The notes beneath the pieces are model-generated. The model saw only the letters and a program-made list of their open reading frames with translations, was not told the origin of the DNA and searched no databases. The translations under genes and the position numbers were made by a program. A stretch of DNA of 64,000 bases, from positions 110,046 to 174,045 of the forward strand of contig CAYJJG010000003.1 in NCBI GenBank assembly GCA_964370435.1, written 5' to 3'. This document shows, piece after piece, positions 44,846 through 53,284 of the stretch (positions are counted from its first letter, which is position 1; each line of letters opens with the position of its first letter). This DNA comes from CALVGQ01 sp964370435. Its GTDB lineage: Bacteria > Bacillota_I > Bacilli_A > Erysipelotrichales > Erysipelotrichaceae.

Positions 44846-45883
44846 CTACCCTAATGTTGACATTATGCTCATTAAAGGTAACATTACCGATAACAACACA
44901 ATCCCAACTACAATGGATAAAAAGGCCACCAATGTCGGTTCAATAACATTAAGAAAACGATTAATCATTGAGTTAACTTCGTCTTCATATTCTAAAGCAA
45001 TTTTAGCCATAGTCTCTTCTGCTTTACCTGCTTTAAAACCAATAATAAGTATACGATTATAAATGCCTTTAAATATTTTAGATTTAATAATCGCCTCCTC
45101 AAAAGAGACTCCCTTGGACATTTGATTCAAAATATCATCGATTTTTTCACTTAATTTTTTATTATCCAACATATCTGGAATCATCTTTAAAGATTCTTCT
45201 GTTTCATATCCACTATTCATTAATAAGCTCATTGCATACGCAAATTGTGCGGTTGACATATCTGTACCTAAACGACGAGTCAACATATTACTACTTAAAA
45301 TGCTCATAAGAGAGCGATTTCGTGCACCTTTTGATACTGTAAGCACAAGATAGATAATAACAATTGCCATTAAAGCTAAAATAAATAAACCATATTGTGC
45401 AATAATATTACCGACTTCCATTAAACCTAATGCTAAAGATGAAATTTCTGCACCCATATTATTTAATACGTCTTGGAAAATGGGTAGTATTTCAAATACC
45501 AACACGGCAATTACAGCTAGCATCATTACAATCAAAATACTTGGATAGCTAATAGCATCACGAACCTTTTCACGTGTTTCATCAATACGCTGATAATAAA
45601 CACTTAATTGTTCCATGACACGATCTAAGTAGCCGCTCTCTTCTCCTATACGTACCATATTAATCATATACTGATCAAAAGCACCGCTACTGTCTAATAC
45701 ATCACTAAACAGTTGTTGCCCCTCTAATTGATTCGCCATGGTTTCTAAAACTTTTTGATATTCACGATCCTCAACTTCTTCTGCGATTGCTCTAATTCCA
45801 TCATCCAAGGGTAATCCCGAATTCAAAATCATAGCCAATTGTTCACAAAACAAGGTTATATCTTTATTAAATGATTTTTTCAT
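44846..45883 (-). CDS. PilC/GspF-type inner-membrane platform protein
   Basis: 345 residues with two type II secretion F domains (about 10-130 and 205-330) and three membrane helices (about 115-135, 160-185, 310-335). F-domain signatures include LAMILNSGLPLDDGIRAI and MVRIGEESGYLDRVM in the first, and LLMNSGYETEESLKMI and GFKAGKAEETMAKIA in the second. In known systems this protein is the membrane base on which pilins are assembled and to which PilB and PilT bind. It follows the transglutaminase gene by 9 nt. Confidence 0.92.
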   Translation of the reverse strand: MKKSFNKDITLFCEQLAMILNSGLPLDDGIRAIAEEVEDREYQKVLETMANQLEGQQLFSDVLDSSGAFDQYMINMVRIGEESGYLDRVMEQLSVYYQRIDETREKVRDAISYPSILIVMMLAVIAVLVFEILPIFQDVLNNMGAEISSLALGLMEVGNIIAQYGLFILALMAIVIIYLVLTVSKGARNRSLMSILSSNMLTRRLGTDMSTAQFAYAMSLLMNSGYETEESLKMIPDMLDNKKLSEKIDDILNQMSKGVSFEEAIIKSKIFKGIYNRILIIGFKAGKAEETMAKIALEYEDEVNSMINRFLNVIEPTLVAFLSIVVGIVLLSVMLPLMSIMSTLG

Positions 45884-45892
45884 ATAGTCCTC

Positions 45893-46798
45893 CTAATAAG
45901 AATATTTGTTTTCATATGCACCATCATAACCATCAATGGAATCAAAAGTTGGATCTATCAATGTCCATGTCTCATTTTCAAAGTATATGTGTGGAGCAAT
46001 CCATCCTATGTTACTAATATATACTTCTACCCATGCATGATACCCTTCTTCAACATTCCCAGTTCTAAGTTTTGTTGGTATATTTTGTACACGAAGCATA
46101 GTTGTCATCAATGCGGCATAATCGAAACAAATGCCTTTTTGCTCTAACAACGTTTTATCAACTACTGGTAATACATAAACTCCTTGAACCTCGTCTACTT
46201 TATCCCAATCATAATCTATCGTATTTACAATGTAATCATAGATAGTTTGTACTCGCTCAAGTTCGGTTGTTAATCCTTCTGTTAATTCAAATGATTTTAA
46301 AACTGCAGCCGAATCCTGTGTATAATTTGAAATTTGATTCGGATATAAATATGGAAGTAGTTGATTCTCCAAGACTACATCAATGCTGATTTCAAAAAGT
46401 AAAGCATATCGATCTTCTGTAATATTTTCAAATACTCTTATTTCATAAGTTCCATCTTCCATATTAAGTGGAAAGGTTTCGTACTCAAAATCTTTGTTTA
46501 TATCATAATTATATATTTCTTCCTCTTTCGCTATTTGAACTTTTATACGATTATGTTGATCGTCCAGTGTTTTTACTTGTATATATCCTTGCGTATTATT
46601 ACTATAGTCCACCTCAACAAGTCCATCGCTCTCAACAAGAATCTTTTCAGCTCTAGGAAGACGAATATTTTCAATCGTTGCTGGGTCACTTACTGGGTTT
46701 TCAATCCCCTCATTATTATAGCTTTTTGCTTCAGTGATAGTACCACAGCCACTTAACAATAATACTATTGCACATGCTATCAGTTTAAGTTTCAACAC
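45893..46798 (-). CDS. Transglutaminase-like lipoprotein, first gene of the pilus-like operon
   Basis: 301 residues from a GTG at 46798, chosen because AAGGAGAG lies 8 nt upstream; a GTG 6 nt earlier would overlap that site. A lipobox (LLLSGC) gives a membrane-anchored external protein. The C-terminal transglutaminase/protease-like core has the triad in KGICFDYAALM (Cys), EEGYHAWVEVY (His) and LIDPTFDS (Asp). It could crosslink or cleave proteins at the surface, for example the pilins of the same operon (inference). Confidence 0.85.
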   Translation of the reverse strand: MLKLKLIACAIVLLLSGCGTITEAKSYNNEGIENPVSDPATIENIRLPRAEKILVESDGLVEVDYSNNTQGYIQVKTLDDQHNRIKVQIAKEEEIYNYDINKDFEYETFPLNMEDGTYEIRVFENITEDRYALLFEISIDVVLENQLLPYLYPNQISNYTQDSAAVLKSFELTEGLTTELERVQTIYDYIVNTIDYDWDKVDEVQGVYVLPVVDKTLLEQKGICFDYAALMTTMLRVQNIPTKLRTGNVEEGYHAWVEVYISNIGWIAPHIYFENETWTLIDPTFDSIDGYDGAYENKYSY

Positions 46799-46864
46799 TA
46801 CCACTCTCCTTGCTAATCCAACTATAGTACTACATCTATTTTATAATACTAATTATTCTCAACT

Positions 46865-46873
46865 ATCATACCA
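46865..46873 (-). promoter_or_regulatory. Extended -10 promoter candidate of the pilus-like operon
   Basis: TGGTATGAT on the minus strand. It gives a leader of about 60 nt before the transglutaminase GTG. No good -35 is visible. Confidence 0.45.
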
Positions 46874-47169
46874 TAAAATTTACTTATTTTAAAGACTCGC
46901 TTTAATCAGAATATTATCAATACTTCATTTAAAATAAATGAAATTATTACCTTTAATTATATGAAAAAGTAAGCATTCACTCACTTCTACATTATATAAA
47001 TTTATTGTTTGAGTACCCTCCTATAATTCTCTAGTGAAAGCTACGAAAGTATCTTCATTCCTTCAAGAAAAAATTATTATAGTCTGCATAATTAATCTCT
47101 TTATTTAAACTTATATCTATTTAAATCAATAAATTTACTTAGTACTGTTATCTTTGAAGAAAAGTTACT
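46874..47169. other. Gene-free A/T-rich stretch between pilus operon and AraC gene
   Basis: No open frame or RNA gene can be supported. It contains a small inverted repeat (TTCATTT/AAATGAA at 46926-46944), which could be a weak hairpin. The AraC gene lacks a clear terminator here. Confidence 0.4.
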
Positions 47170-48051
47170 TTAATTTGTTTTCGTTTGTTCTCTATATTGT
47201 TTTGGTGTGACCTGGAAATGCTCTTTGAAGCTTTTAGAAAAATAGCTCATATCTGAAAATCCGCATTCCATAGCAACATCAATAATTAAAGAAGTCGTAG
47301 ATTTAAGTAGAAAGGCAGCTTGCTCTAGGCGATATTGTTTTAAATATTGAATCGGAGATCTTCGCAATACACTTTTAAAACATCTTAAACATTCATTTTC
47401 TTTGATATTTGCACTATGCGCTATATCTTGAAGTGTAATATTTTGAGCATAATGTTGATGAATATACGACATCATTAATTTAGATCGTTTTAACAACCTT
47501 TGCTTTTTTAAGTTAGTTTTTTTAACATTACTATTCATTTCATTAGTACAAGATAATATAATTTCACTAAAGTTGGTTCTAATCTTGAATTCATAAGCAT
47601 GATTTTTTTCTTGAAAAAGAGTATAACTGCTAGAAATAAGTTCGCAAGATTGCGCTTTCAACATGCAATAACTAGGTGCATTTTCTGATATTAACATAGC
47701 GATATAATCGCTATAGAAGACACTGTCTACAGTACCGTACACTAATTTTGGATGAAATACAAAACTTTTTAAAATACAATTGGAATAATCGTAACTCACA
47801 CAAGAATGTAATCGTCCACTATTAATGAAGATACCCTCTCCAGCATGTAAAACCATTGTTTCCATATCCACACAAAGTTCTAACACTCCAGAATCTACAA
47901 GTATTATTTCTACTTCCTCATGCCAATGATACGGTACCGGTATGATTTCTAAATAATCAAGATAGCTTGCCACAGGAAAAGATGGAGTGCCTTGTTGGGT
48001 GAGTTCACGGTTATTTTTATCAAGTTGTATAGTACAAAGGTTTATCATCAT
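47170..48051 (-). CDS. AraC-family transcriptional regulator with cupin sensor domain
   Basis: 293 residues. The N-terminal cupin-like domain (about 25-110) has PYHWHEEVEIILVDSG and GEGIFINSGRLHSC, typical of sugar-sensing AraC regulators. The C-terminal double helix-turn-helix (about 190-290) has YAQNITLQDIAHSANI and the AraC signature ending CGFSDMSYFSKSFKEHFQVTPKQYR (key residues GFxDxSYFSKxFK). The start has GGAGAAAAT upstream. Targets may include the divergent 78-residue gene. Confidence 0.92.
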   Translation of the reverse strand: MMINLCTIQLDKNNRELTQQGTPSFPVASYLDYLEIIPVPYHWHEEVEIILVDSGVLELCVDMETMVLHAGEGIFINSGRLHSCVSYDYSNCILKSFVFHPKLVYGTVDSVFYSDYIAMLISENAPSYCMLKAQSCELISSSYTLFQEKNHAYEFKIRTNFSEIILSCTNEMNSNVKKTNLKKQRLLKRSKLMMSYIHQHYAQNITLQDIAHSANIKENECLRCFKSVLRRSPIQYLKQYRLEQAAFLLKSTTSLIIDVAMECGFSDMSYFSKSFKEHFQVTPKQYREQTKTN

Positions 48052-48104
48052 ATTTTCTCCATTTGTTTATTTAATCATAGTTTATCCCAATTATATCATA
48101 GAAT

Positions 48105-48133
48105 TTGCTTTTTTTTAGTGATATTATTATATC
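48105..48133 (+). promoter_or_regulatory. Promoter candidate for the 78-residue gene
   Basis: TTGCTT, 17 nt, TATATC on the plus strand, giving a leader of about 70 nt. Confidence 0.45.
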
Positions 48134-48210
48134 GTAATTGAAAAGAATATACAACATAGTAGTAGTTCAAATTCTATTCAATTAACTAAAAATACAAAGG
48201 AGCTAGTATT

Positions 48211-48447
48211 ATGATTAGTTTATGTAAAATCCCTAATAAAACAATGTTTTTTTCAGTAGTAAATCAATGCATTGATGTTGTAACCCTTCATTTACCTGAT
48301 GGTAAATCACTCGTTATCAAAGATGAAAGTTCTATTAATGATCAAATAGATTACTTAAACCTTCACAACTGCCTAGTTAATATTTCAGTAAAAAACAGTA
48401 GTGATTTTTCACTTATGGTTCGTTATATGAGCGAAATGTACATCTAA
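48211..48447 (+). CDS. Small hypothetical protein
   Basis: 78 residues, no signal peptide or membrane helix. A good AAAGGAGCTAG site precedes the ATG. The sequence has a beta-rich look (FFSVVNQCIDVVTLHLPDG), then a short polar segment, and ends MVRYMSEMYI. No family recognised. It diverges from the AraC regulator and is followed by two strong hairpins, so it looks like a real single-gene unit. Confidence 0.6.
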   Translation: MISLCKIPNKTMFFSVVNQCIDVVTLHLPDGKSLVIKDESSINDQIDYLNLHNCLVNISVKNSSDFSLMVRYMSEMYI

Positions 48448-48599
48448 ATTGTTAATAAACTGGTTTTGATTGGATAAGATTGAAATTGTTATTTAACTTC
48501 ACATTAAGAAACATTGATGATTCTTAAAGATTCAAACTCGTGTGATTTTTTATCACCGCAATTTACATGTTCAAATTTTTAAAATAAACAAAAACAAAT

Positions 48600-48622
48600 A
48601 TCCCCCAGATAGTCTGGGGGAT
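48600..48622 (-). terminator. GC-rich terminator hairpin
   Basis: ATCCCCCAGA and TCTGGGGGAT form a perfect 10-bp stem with a 3-nt loop. T-rich sequence (ATATTTGTTTTTG) follows on the minus strand. Its six G-C pairs stand out in this A/T-rich region. Confidence 0.75.
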
Positions 48623-48631
48623 TACATAACA

Positions 48632-48660
48632 AAAGGAAGCTTATTAATAAAGCTTCCTTT
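48632..48660. terminator. Second tandem terminator hairpin, bidirectional
   Basis: AAAGGAAGCTT and AAGCTTCCTTT form a perfect 11-bp stem with a 7-nt loop, with T-rich sequence on both sides. It lies 20 nt after the lipoprotein stop codon. Confidence 0.8.
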
Positions 48661-48680
48661 ATCTTTTTACTTTACAACAA

Positions 48681-49736
48681 TTATTGAGCAGCTTTTGCAG
48701 CTTCAATAACCGCTTGAATATATCCTACTGTATCTACTAATGTAGAACCTGATACAACATCAACTCCTGCTTCTGCAGTTGATACCCATTCTTCAAGCTC
48801 TGCTACAGTTTTTCCAACAGCATATGCTTCAATAGCCATCCATGATGCATCTAATGTTTGTGTAGCTCCACCTTTTTCAGTCATCATTGCGCTATATCCT
48901 TCTGAGTTTACTCTTTTTGATCCAAGCACTGAGCCTTCAGCTAGCATAGTTTCACCAAATGCTTCTTCGCTATTAGCAACACCAGTATAGTCTTCTGCTG
49001 ATAAATATTGGAATTCATCAATATATGCTGCCACAATAACATCACCCATTACTGCAACCGAAGCTACCGCAAATGAACGTGTTCCATGAGCTGCATAATC
49101 TGCTTTTCCTACTTTAACATCAGTATATTCTGCTGTAGCATCTGCATTTACCATAGCTGCACTTTGATTAGCTGCTTTAATAACTGCTTGAACATATCCT
49201 ACTGTATCTACTAATGTAGAACCTGATACAACATCAACTCCTGCTTCTGCAGTTGATACCCATTCTTCAAGCTCTGCTACAGTTTTTCCAACAGCATATG
49301 CTTCAATAGCCATCCATGATGCATCTAATGTTTGTGTAGCTCCACCTTTTTCAGTCATCATTGCGCTATATCCTTCAGTATTTGCTCTTTTTGATCCAAG
49401 CACTGAACCTGCAGCTAACATAGTTTCACCAAAAGCTTCGTCACTATTTGGCACACCTGTATAGTCTTCTGCCGTTAAATATTGATATTCATCAATATAT
49501 GCTGCTAAAACAACATCGCCAGCAACCACTGCTGATACTAACGCAAATGAACGTGTACCATGTGCAGCGTAGTCAGCAGAACTTACTGCAATACCACTGT
49601 AATCCATAACTGTAGATTCTGTTGCCTCTGGTGTAACTGTTGGACTACTTGTTTCTTCAGGTGTAGCCTCATTTGAGCAAGCTACTAAAGACCCGCAAAG
49701 TAGCACTGCTAGTAAAATCATCATTAATTTTTTCAT
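48681..49736 (-). CDS. Lipoprotein with two tandem FMN-binding-like domains
   Basis: 351 residues with a lipoprotein signal (GSLVAC, lipid Cys about 20) and a Thr/Glu-rich linker. Two copies of a domain of about 145 residues follow (about 50-192 and 208-350). Each contains YAAHGTRSFA, VVAAYIDEFQYL-like strands, KGGATQTLDASWMAIEAYAVGK and VDVVSGSTLVDT. The last segment resembles the FMN attachment site SGATxxT with Ser for Ala, so flavinylation is likely but unproven. It has a strong promoter of its own. It may be a third extracellular flavin carrier of this organism. Confidence 0.8.
   Translation of the reverse strand: MKKLMMILLAVLLCGSLVACSNEATPEETSSPTVTPEATESTVMDYSGIAVSSADYAAHGTRSFALVSAVVAGDVVLAAYIDEYQYLTAEDYTGVPNSDEAFGETMLAAGSVLGSKRANTEGYSAMMTEKGGATQTLDASWMAIEAYAVGKTVAELEEWVSTAEAGVDVVSGSTLVDTVGYVQAVIKAANQSAAMVNADATAEYTDVKVGKADYAAHGTRSFAVASVAVMGDVIVAAYIDEFQYLSAEDYTGVANSEEAFGETMLAEGSVLGSKRVNSEGYSAMMTEKGGATQTLDASWMAIEAYAVGKTVAELEEWVSTAEAGVDVVSGSTLVDTVGYIQAVIEAAKAAQ
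48720..48902 (-). repeat. 183-bp perfect direct repeat, copy A
   Basis: Identical base for base by eye to 49194-49376, at an offset of 474 bp (158 codons). It lies inside the tandem-domain lipoprotein gene and encodes the C-terminal part of the domain. Confidence 0.9.
49194..49376 (-). repeat. 183-bp perfect direct repeat, copy B
   Basis: The second copy of the block at 48720-48902. Flanking parts of the two domains differ more, so only this segment has been kept identical. Confidence 0.9.
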
Positions 49737-49758
49737 TTTATTTCTTCCTCCATGAAAT

Positions 49759-49787
49759 ATTATACAGCATTGATAATGTATTCACAA
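49759..49787 (-). promoter_or_regulatory. Strong promoter of the tandem-domain lipoprotein
   Basis: TTGTGA, 17 nt, TATAAT on the minus strand, about 23 nt before the ATG with GGAGGAAG between. It is one of the best promoters in the window, suggesting abundant expression. Confidence 0.75.
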
Positions 49788-49839
49788 CTGTTTTTGTGCT
49801 ATTTTGATATGAAAATTCAAAGTAACGTAAACTATTTCG

Positions 49840-50187
49840 TTATTTTCTCAATATTTTATCGATTTCTTTCCCCTTAGCAAGTTCATCTACTAGTTTATCA
49901 AGATAGCGAATTTCTTTCATTAATGATTCTTCCATTTCCTGTATCTTAATACCACAAATAGCCCCTGAGATAAGCAATCTATTAGGGTTCAAATTTGGTG
50001 CTTGCATAAAGAATTGCTCCATAGTTACACTTTCATCAATAACTTGTAAATCTTCTCTAGTATAACCAGTAAGCCAGACAATAACTTCTACTAATTCTTC
50101 TTTTGTTCTATCCTTTCTTGTAACTTTTGCCAAATACAGCTCATACATTTCATTAAACTTAAACGTGAATATATTATGACCACTCAT
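49840..50187 (-). CDS. DUF2200 family protein
   Basis: 115 residues, soluble. The segments FTFKFNEMYELYLAKVTRKDRTKEELVEVIVWLTGYT (positions 7-43) and FFMQAPNLNPNRLLISGAICGIKIQEMEESLMKEIRYLDKLVDELAKGK (positions 66-114) match the DUF2200 family as I know it; key residues are AKVxRKxRTKxE, NPNR and ICGIKI. Its function is unknown. It is divergent from the Gfo/Idh oxidoreductase gene. Confidence 0.85.
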   Translation of the reverse strand: MSGHNIFTFKFNEMYELYLAKVTRKDRTKEELVEVIVWLTGYTREDLQVIDESVTMEQFFMQAPNLNPNRLLISGAICGIKIQEMEESLMKEIRYLDKLVDELAKGKEIDKILRK

Positions 50188-50318
50188 TTTCTTACCTCCA
50201 TTATTATATAAATTATACCATGTATTAGAGTTTTAAAATTTAAACTTTATTAATGATACCTTAAGATTTGTGTTATTATAAGGGAGGTATTGAATGCATT
50301 TAAGAAAAGGAGATTTCA

Positions 50319-51290
50319 ATGAAAGTAGGAATTATTGGACTTGGAAGTATTGCCAAAATTATGGCAAAAACATTAGCAGCTATGGAAGAAGTAGAGTGTT
50401 ATGCAGTAGCTTCAAGAACACTGCAGAAGGCAAACGAATTTAAAGAAGAATTTGGATTTGAAAAAGCCTACGGTAGTTATGAAGAATTAGTACAAGATTC
50501 AGATGTTGATTTAGTATATATCGCAACACCACATTCTCATCATTATGAGAATATGCTCCTTTGTTTAGAGTATAATAAAGCAATTTTATGCGAAAAATCA
50601 TTTACTGCAAATAAAAAGCAAGCTGAAGAAGTATTAAATTTAGCAAAAGAGAAAAAAGTATTAGTTGCAGAAGCCATATGGACCAGATATATGCCTTCAA
50701 GAAAAATCATTGATGATTTAATTGCTTCTAATATTATTGGAGATGTTAAAGTTTGTAGTGCTAATCTTGGTTATAAAATAAATGAAATACCACGCTTAAT
50801 TAACCCTGATTTTGCAGGTGGATCATTATTAGATGTAGGTGTTTACCCTATCAACTTCGCAAGCATGGTGTTTAAAAAACCAGCTACAGCTATCAAGGCT
50901 AATGCCACATTTACTGACAGTAATGTTGATGAAACTTGTAGTATGACTCTTTATTACCCAGACAATAAAGTGGCTGTACTTTACAGTTCCATCTTAGCTA
51001 AAACAGACCGTATTGGTAGTATCGTTGGTGATAAAGGCTACATTTTAGTTAATAATGTTAACAGTATTTCTAAAATTGAAGTGTTTAATACTGAAGATGT
51101 ATGTATTCAAAGTATTGATGTTAAGCATGAAATAAGTGGGTATGAATATCAAATTAGAGCATGTCTACAAGCATTAAAAAATAATCAAATCGAATGTGAA
51201 GCAATGCCTCATAATGAAACACTATACATTATGGAAACTATGGATAAAATCAGAGCTAAGATTGGATTAACATATCCATTTGAAAATTAA
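50319..51290 (+). CDS. Gfo/Idh/MocA family NAD(P)-dependent oxidoreductase
   Basis: 323 residues. The N-terminal Rossmann domain begins GIIGLGSIAKIMAKTL. The catalytic-region EKP motif reads CEKSFTANKKQAEE, and the C-terminal domain has AGGSLLDVGVYPIN with the conserved Asp and Gly. The family oxidises or reduces sugars, inositols and dihydrodiols. The substrate is not predictable here. AAAAGGAGA precedes the ATG, and a strong terminator follows the stop. Confidence 0.92.
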   Translation: MKVGIIGLGSIAKIMAKTLAAMEEVECYAVASRTLQKANEFKEEFGFEKAYGSYEELVQDSDVDLVYIATPHSHHYENMLLCLEYNKAILCEKSFTANKKQAEEVLNLAKEKKVLVAEAIWTRYMPSRKIIDDLIASNIIGDVKVCSANLGYKINEIPRLINPDFAGGSLLDVGVYPINFASMVFKKPATAIKANATFTDSNVDETCSMTLYYPDNKVAVLYSSILAKTDRIGSIVGDKGYILVNNVNSISKIEVFNTEDVCIQSIDVKHEISGYEYQIRACLQALKNNQIECEAMPHNETLYIMETMDKIRAKIGLTYPFEN

Positions 51291-51316
51291 TATTTAATAG
51301 AATTCATTAAGTTTAG

Positions 51317-51348
51317 AAAAAGCAAACTCATAATTGGGTTTGCTTTTT
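51317..51348. terminator. Bidirectional terminator between Gfo/Idh and DUF4173 genes
   Basis: AAAAAGCAAAC and GTTTGCTTTTT form a perfect 11-bp stem with a 10-nt loop between convergent genes. It overlaps the last base pairs of the DUF4173 stop codon. Confidence 0.85.
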
Positions 51349-52579
51349 AACATAGTAGTGAGATAAACATATACGAAATCAGGGTAAAATTAAACATTTT
51401 TTTAGCATAACTTTTATTATTAAATAAATTTCTTGTGAATAAAATTAGAAAAAGTGATAACACCATTAGCCACCAAGATGATAAAACCCTAAGTGAGGTA
51501 AGTCCATAACTAGCAATATAAAACCATAATTTTGAAAATGCTGTAATTAATAATAATCCACTTAAGAAAATAATAATCATAGATAATACAGTAGTACTTT
51601 TTGTATCCTTCTTTTTCAATGCTTTAACCAGACTCAAGATGCTTATGTTCACAACGATAATCTGACATAATTCAAAAAATCCTTGTCGTGCATACACTGC
51701 ATAAGTAAAGTTTTCAGGTAAGACATTAAATAATGCACTAAATAAATATTCAGCTTGTATAAAGATATAGAGTACATATATAAATATGAACATTCCTAAA
51801 GAAAAATTAAGCATAGTATTAGGTACAATCTTAAATTTAGTCAAAGTAGCTTGAACCTGTGTAGTGTTGGGATGATATTGTTTATTTATAAAACAAGTAT
51901 TGATTAATCCAGATAAGTACGCACCTACTGGTATAGATAAAATTACAAATGGATTTAATAAGAAGACAAAATCCCAATGAAATAATTGCATGATTACATT
52001 GGCAAAATTTTGGTCGGCACTCATAAGCAAATTAGTGGTAAAAATCAAAACTAGAAGAGTAATACTACTAACACCAAAAACGAGGAATAAATTAAACTTA
52101 TCAGTACCTTTGCTTAAATTAAATAAACTCTTAAAAATAGTAGTTGTGCGATAGAATATATTTTTAAAAGGTATCACTATTGCTGCTCTTATCATATCTA
52201 TAAACCACAAATAAGTTATACTATTTAAACTTAAATATTTAAATCTTGATAAAACATACGTAAGTGCTACAAGATGAAGCAAAATAAAGTTGAAACAAAA
52301 TACATCGAAAGTCATTGTTGAGCCATATAAGATTGAATACTGGTTGTTATTATAAAAATTAATGACTAAAAATATAAGGCTACTCATCAATAATAAATCT
52401 TGCTTTGTTTTTTTATTATCACTACTCAATATTTCTACCCATACTATAAATAGACCAATAAACAATAATGAATTCAACCTTATATACGGATCATAAATTT
52501 TCATAAAAGTTATAATGTAATAGTAAGCCACAAAATAAGAAACGCTTAGTGAAAACAATAATTTATGTTTAGTTGTCAT
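51347..52579 (-). CDS. DUF4173-like multi-pass membrane protein
   Basis: 410 residues with about ten or eleven hydrophobic helices and short loops. The arrangement and the FKNIFYRTT...YLSGLINTCF...YVLYIFIQAEYLFSALFN features recall DUF4173/DUF4153 membrane proteins. Function is unknown. It is the third gene of an operon after a DUF2975 membrane protein and a small HTH regulator, and overlaps the HTH gene by 11 bp. Confidence 0.75.
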   Translation of the reverse strand: MTTKHKLLFSLSVSYFVAYYYIITFMKIYDPYIRLNSLLFIGLFIVWVEILSSDNKKTKQDLLLMSSLIFLVINFYNNNQYSILYGSTMTFDVFCFNFILLHLVALTYVLSRFKYLSLNSITYLWFIDMIRAAIVIPFKNIFYRTTTIFKSLFNLSKGTDKFNLFLVFGVSSITLLVLIFTTNLLMSADQNFANVIMQLFHWDFVFLLNPFVILSIPVGAYLSGLINTCFINKQYHPNTTQVQATLTKFKIVPNTMLNFSLGMFIFIYVLYIFIQAEYLFSALFNVLPENFTYAVYARQGFFELCQIIVVNISILSLVKALKKKDTKSTTVLSMIIIFLSGLLLITAFSKLWFYIASYGLTSLRVLSSWWLMVLSLFLILFTRNLFNNKSYAKKMFNFTLISYMFISLLC

Positions 52580-52790
52580 CCTCTTCCTCCTTTACATATT
52601 CAATGATATCTCCTGGTTGACAGTCTAATGCCACACACAGTGCCTCTAAAGTAGAAAACCTAATCGCCTTTGCCTTCTGATTTTTTAATACAGATAAATT
52701 TGCAGGAGTGATATTAATTTTTTCTGCTAGTTCACTTGCACTAATCTTTCTTTTTGCCATCATGACATCAATATTTATTATAATCGCCAT
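52569..52790 (-). CDS. Small XRE-type HTH regulator (YozG-like)
   Basis: 73 residues from the ATG at 52790, chosen for the TAGGAGGTTGATT site. It is one Cro/C1-type helix-turn-helix: AKRKISASELAEKINITPANLSVLKNQKAKAIRFSTLEALCVALDCQPGDI (positions 15-65; key residues SxxELAxxxxITxxNLSxLKN). These small regulators are usually encoded beside DUF2975 membrane proteins and are thought to repress their own operon. A perfect palindrome overlaps the operon promoter. Confidence 0.92.
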   Translation of the reverse strand: MAIIINIDVMMAKRKISASELAEKINITPANLSVLKNQKAKAIRFSTLEALCVALDCQPGDIIEYVKEEEDDN

Positions 52791-52800
52791 AATCAACCTC

Positions 52801-53262
52801 CTATATTGTTAATTCTATTTCGTTTTTCATTGCAATAGCCTTAACAAAAATTTGCATCACAATGCGTACAATTAAAGAAACAAAGCCACTTGCTATAGAT
52901 ATAAAGAATACACTTGTAAAAAATACTCCTGTGAACATGGTTATTACACTTACATAACCACAAGCTAAACTTACGTGATTTAAATGATGTACATTGCTTT
53001 TAGTAAACACTTGATTATTTTCGATGTTTATTAAAACCTTGTATAAATTATAAATCAAGATAAGTCCTGCTACACTACTCGTATAAATGGCACTATACAG
53101 AGCAATCAATCCAATATTATTAGTAGTTATTGCAAAAGAATCAATAAAAAAATTAACTATAAAAAACGCAAAAACATCCAAACATACAATAAATCCTAAA
53201 AAAATAAATAATAATATTTTTGTAATTTTAAAGCTATTTGAATCTATATATTTTCCATCCAT
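52801..53262 (-). CDS. DUF2975 family membrane protein
   Basis: 153 residues from the ATG at 53262, chosen because GGAGGAGATTTTAT precedes it; an upstream frame extension reads through the promoter and is rejected. Four hydrophobic helices and NNQVFTKSNVHHLN in the central loop match DUF2975 proteins. Function unknown, but the pair with a YozG-like HTH regulator 10 nt downstream is conserved in Bacillota. Confidence 0.85.
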   Translation of the reverse strand: MDGKYIDSNSFKITKILLFIFLGFIVCLDVFAFFIVNFFIDSFAITTNNIGLIALYSAIYTSSVAGLILIYNLYKVLINIENNQVFTKSNVHHLNHVSLACGYVSVITMFTGVFFTSVFFISIASGFVSLIVRIVMQIFVKAIAMKNEIELTI

Positions 53263-53284
53263 ATAAAATCTCCTCCACAATCTT

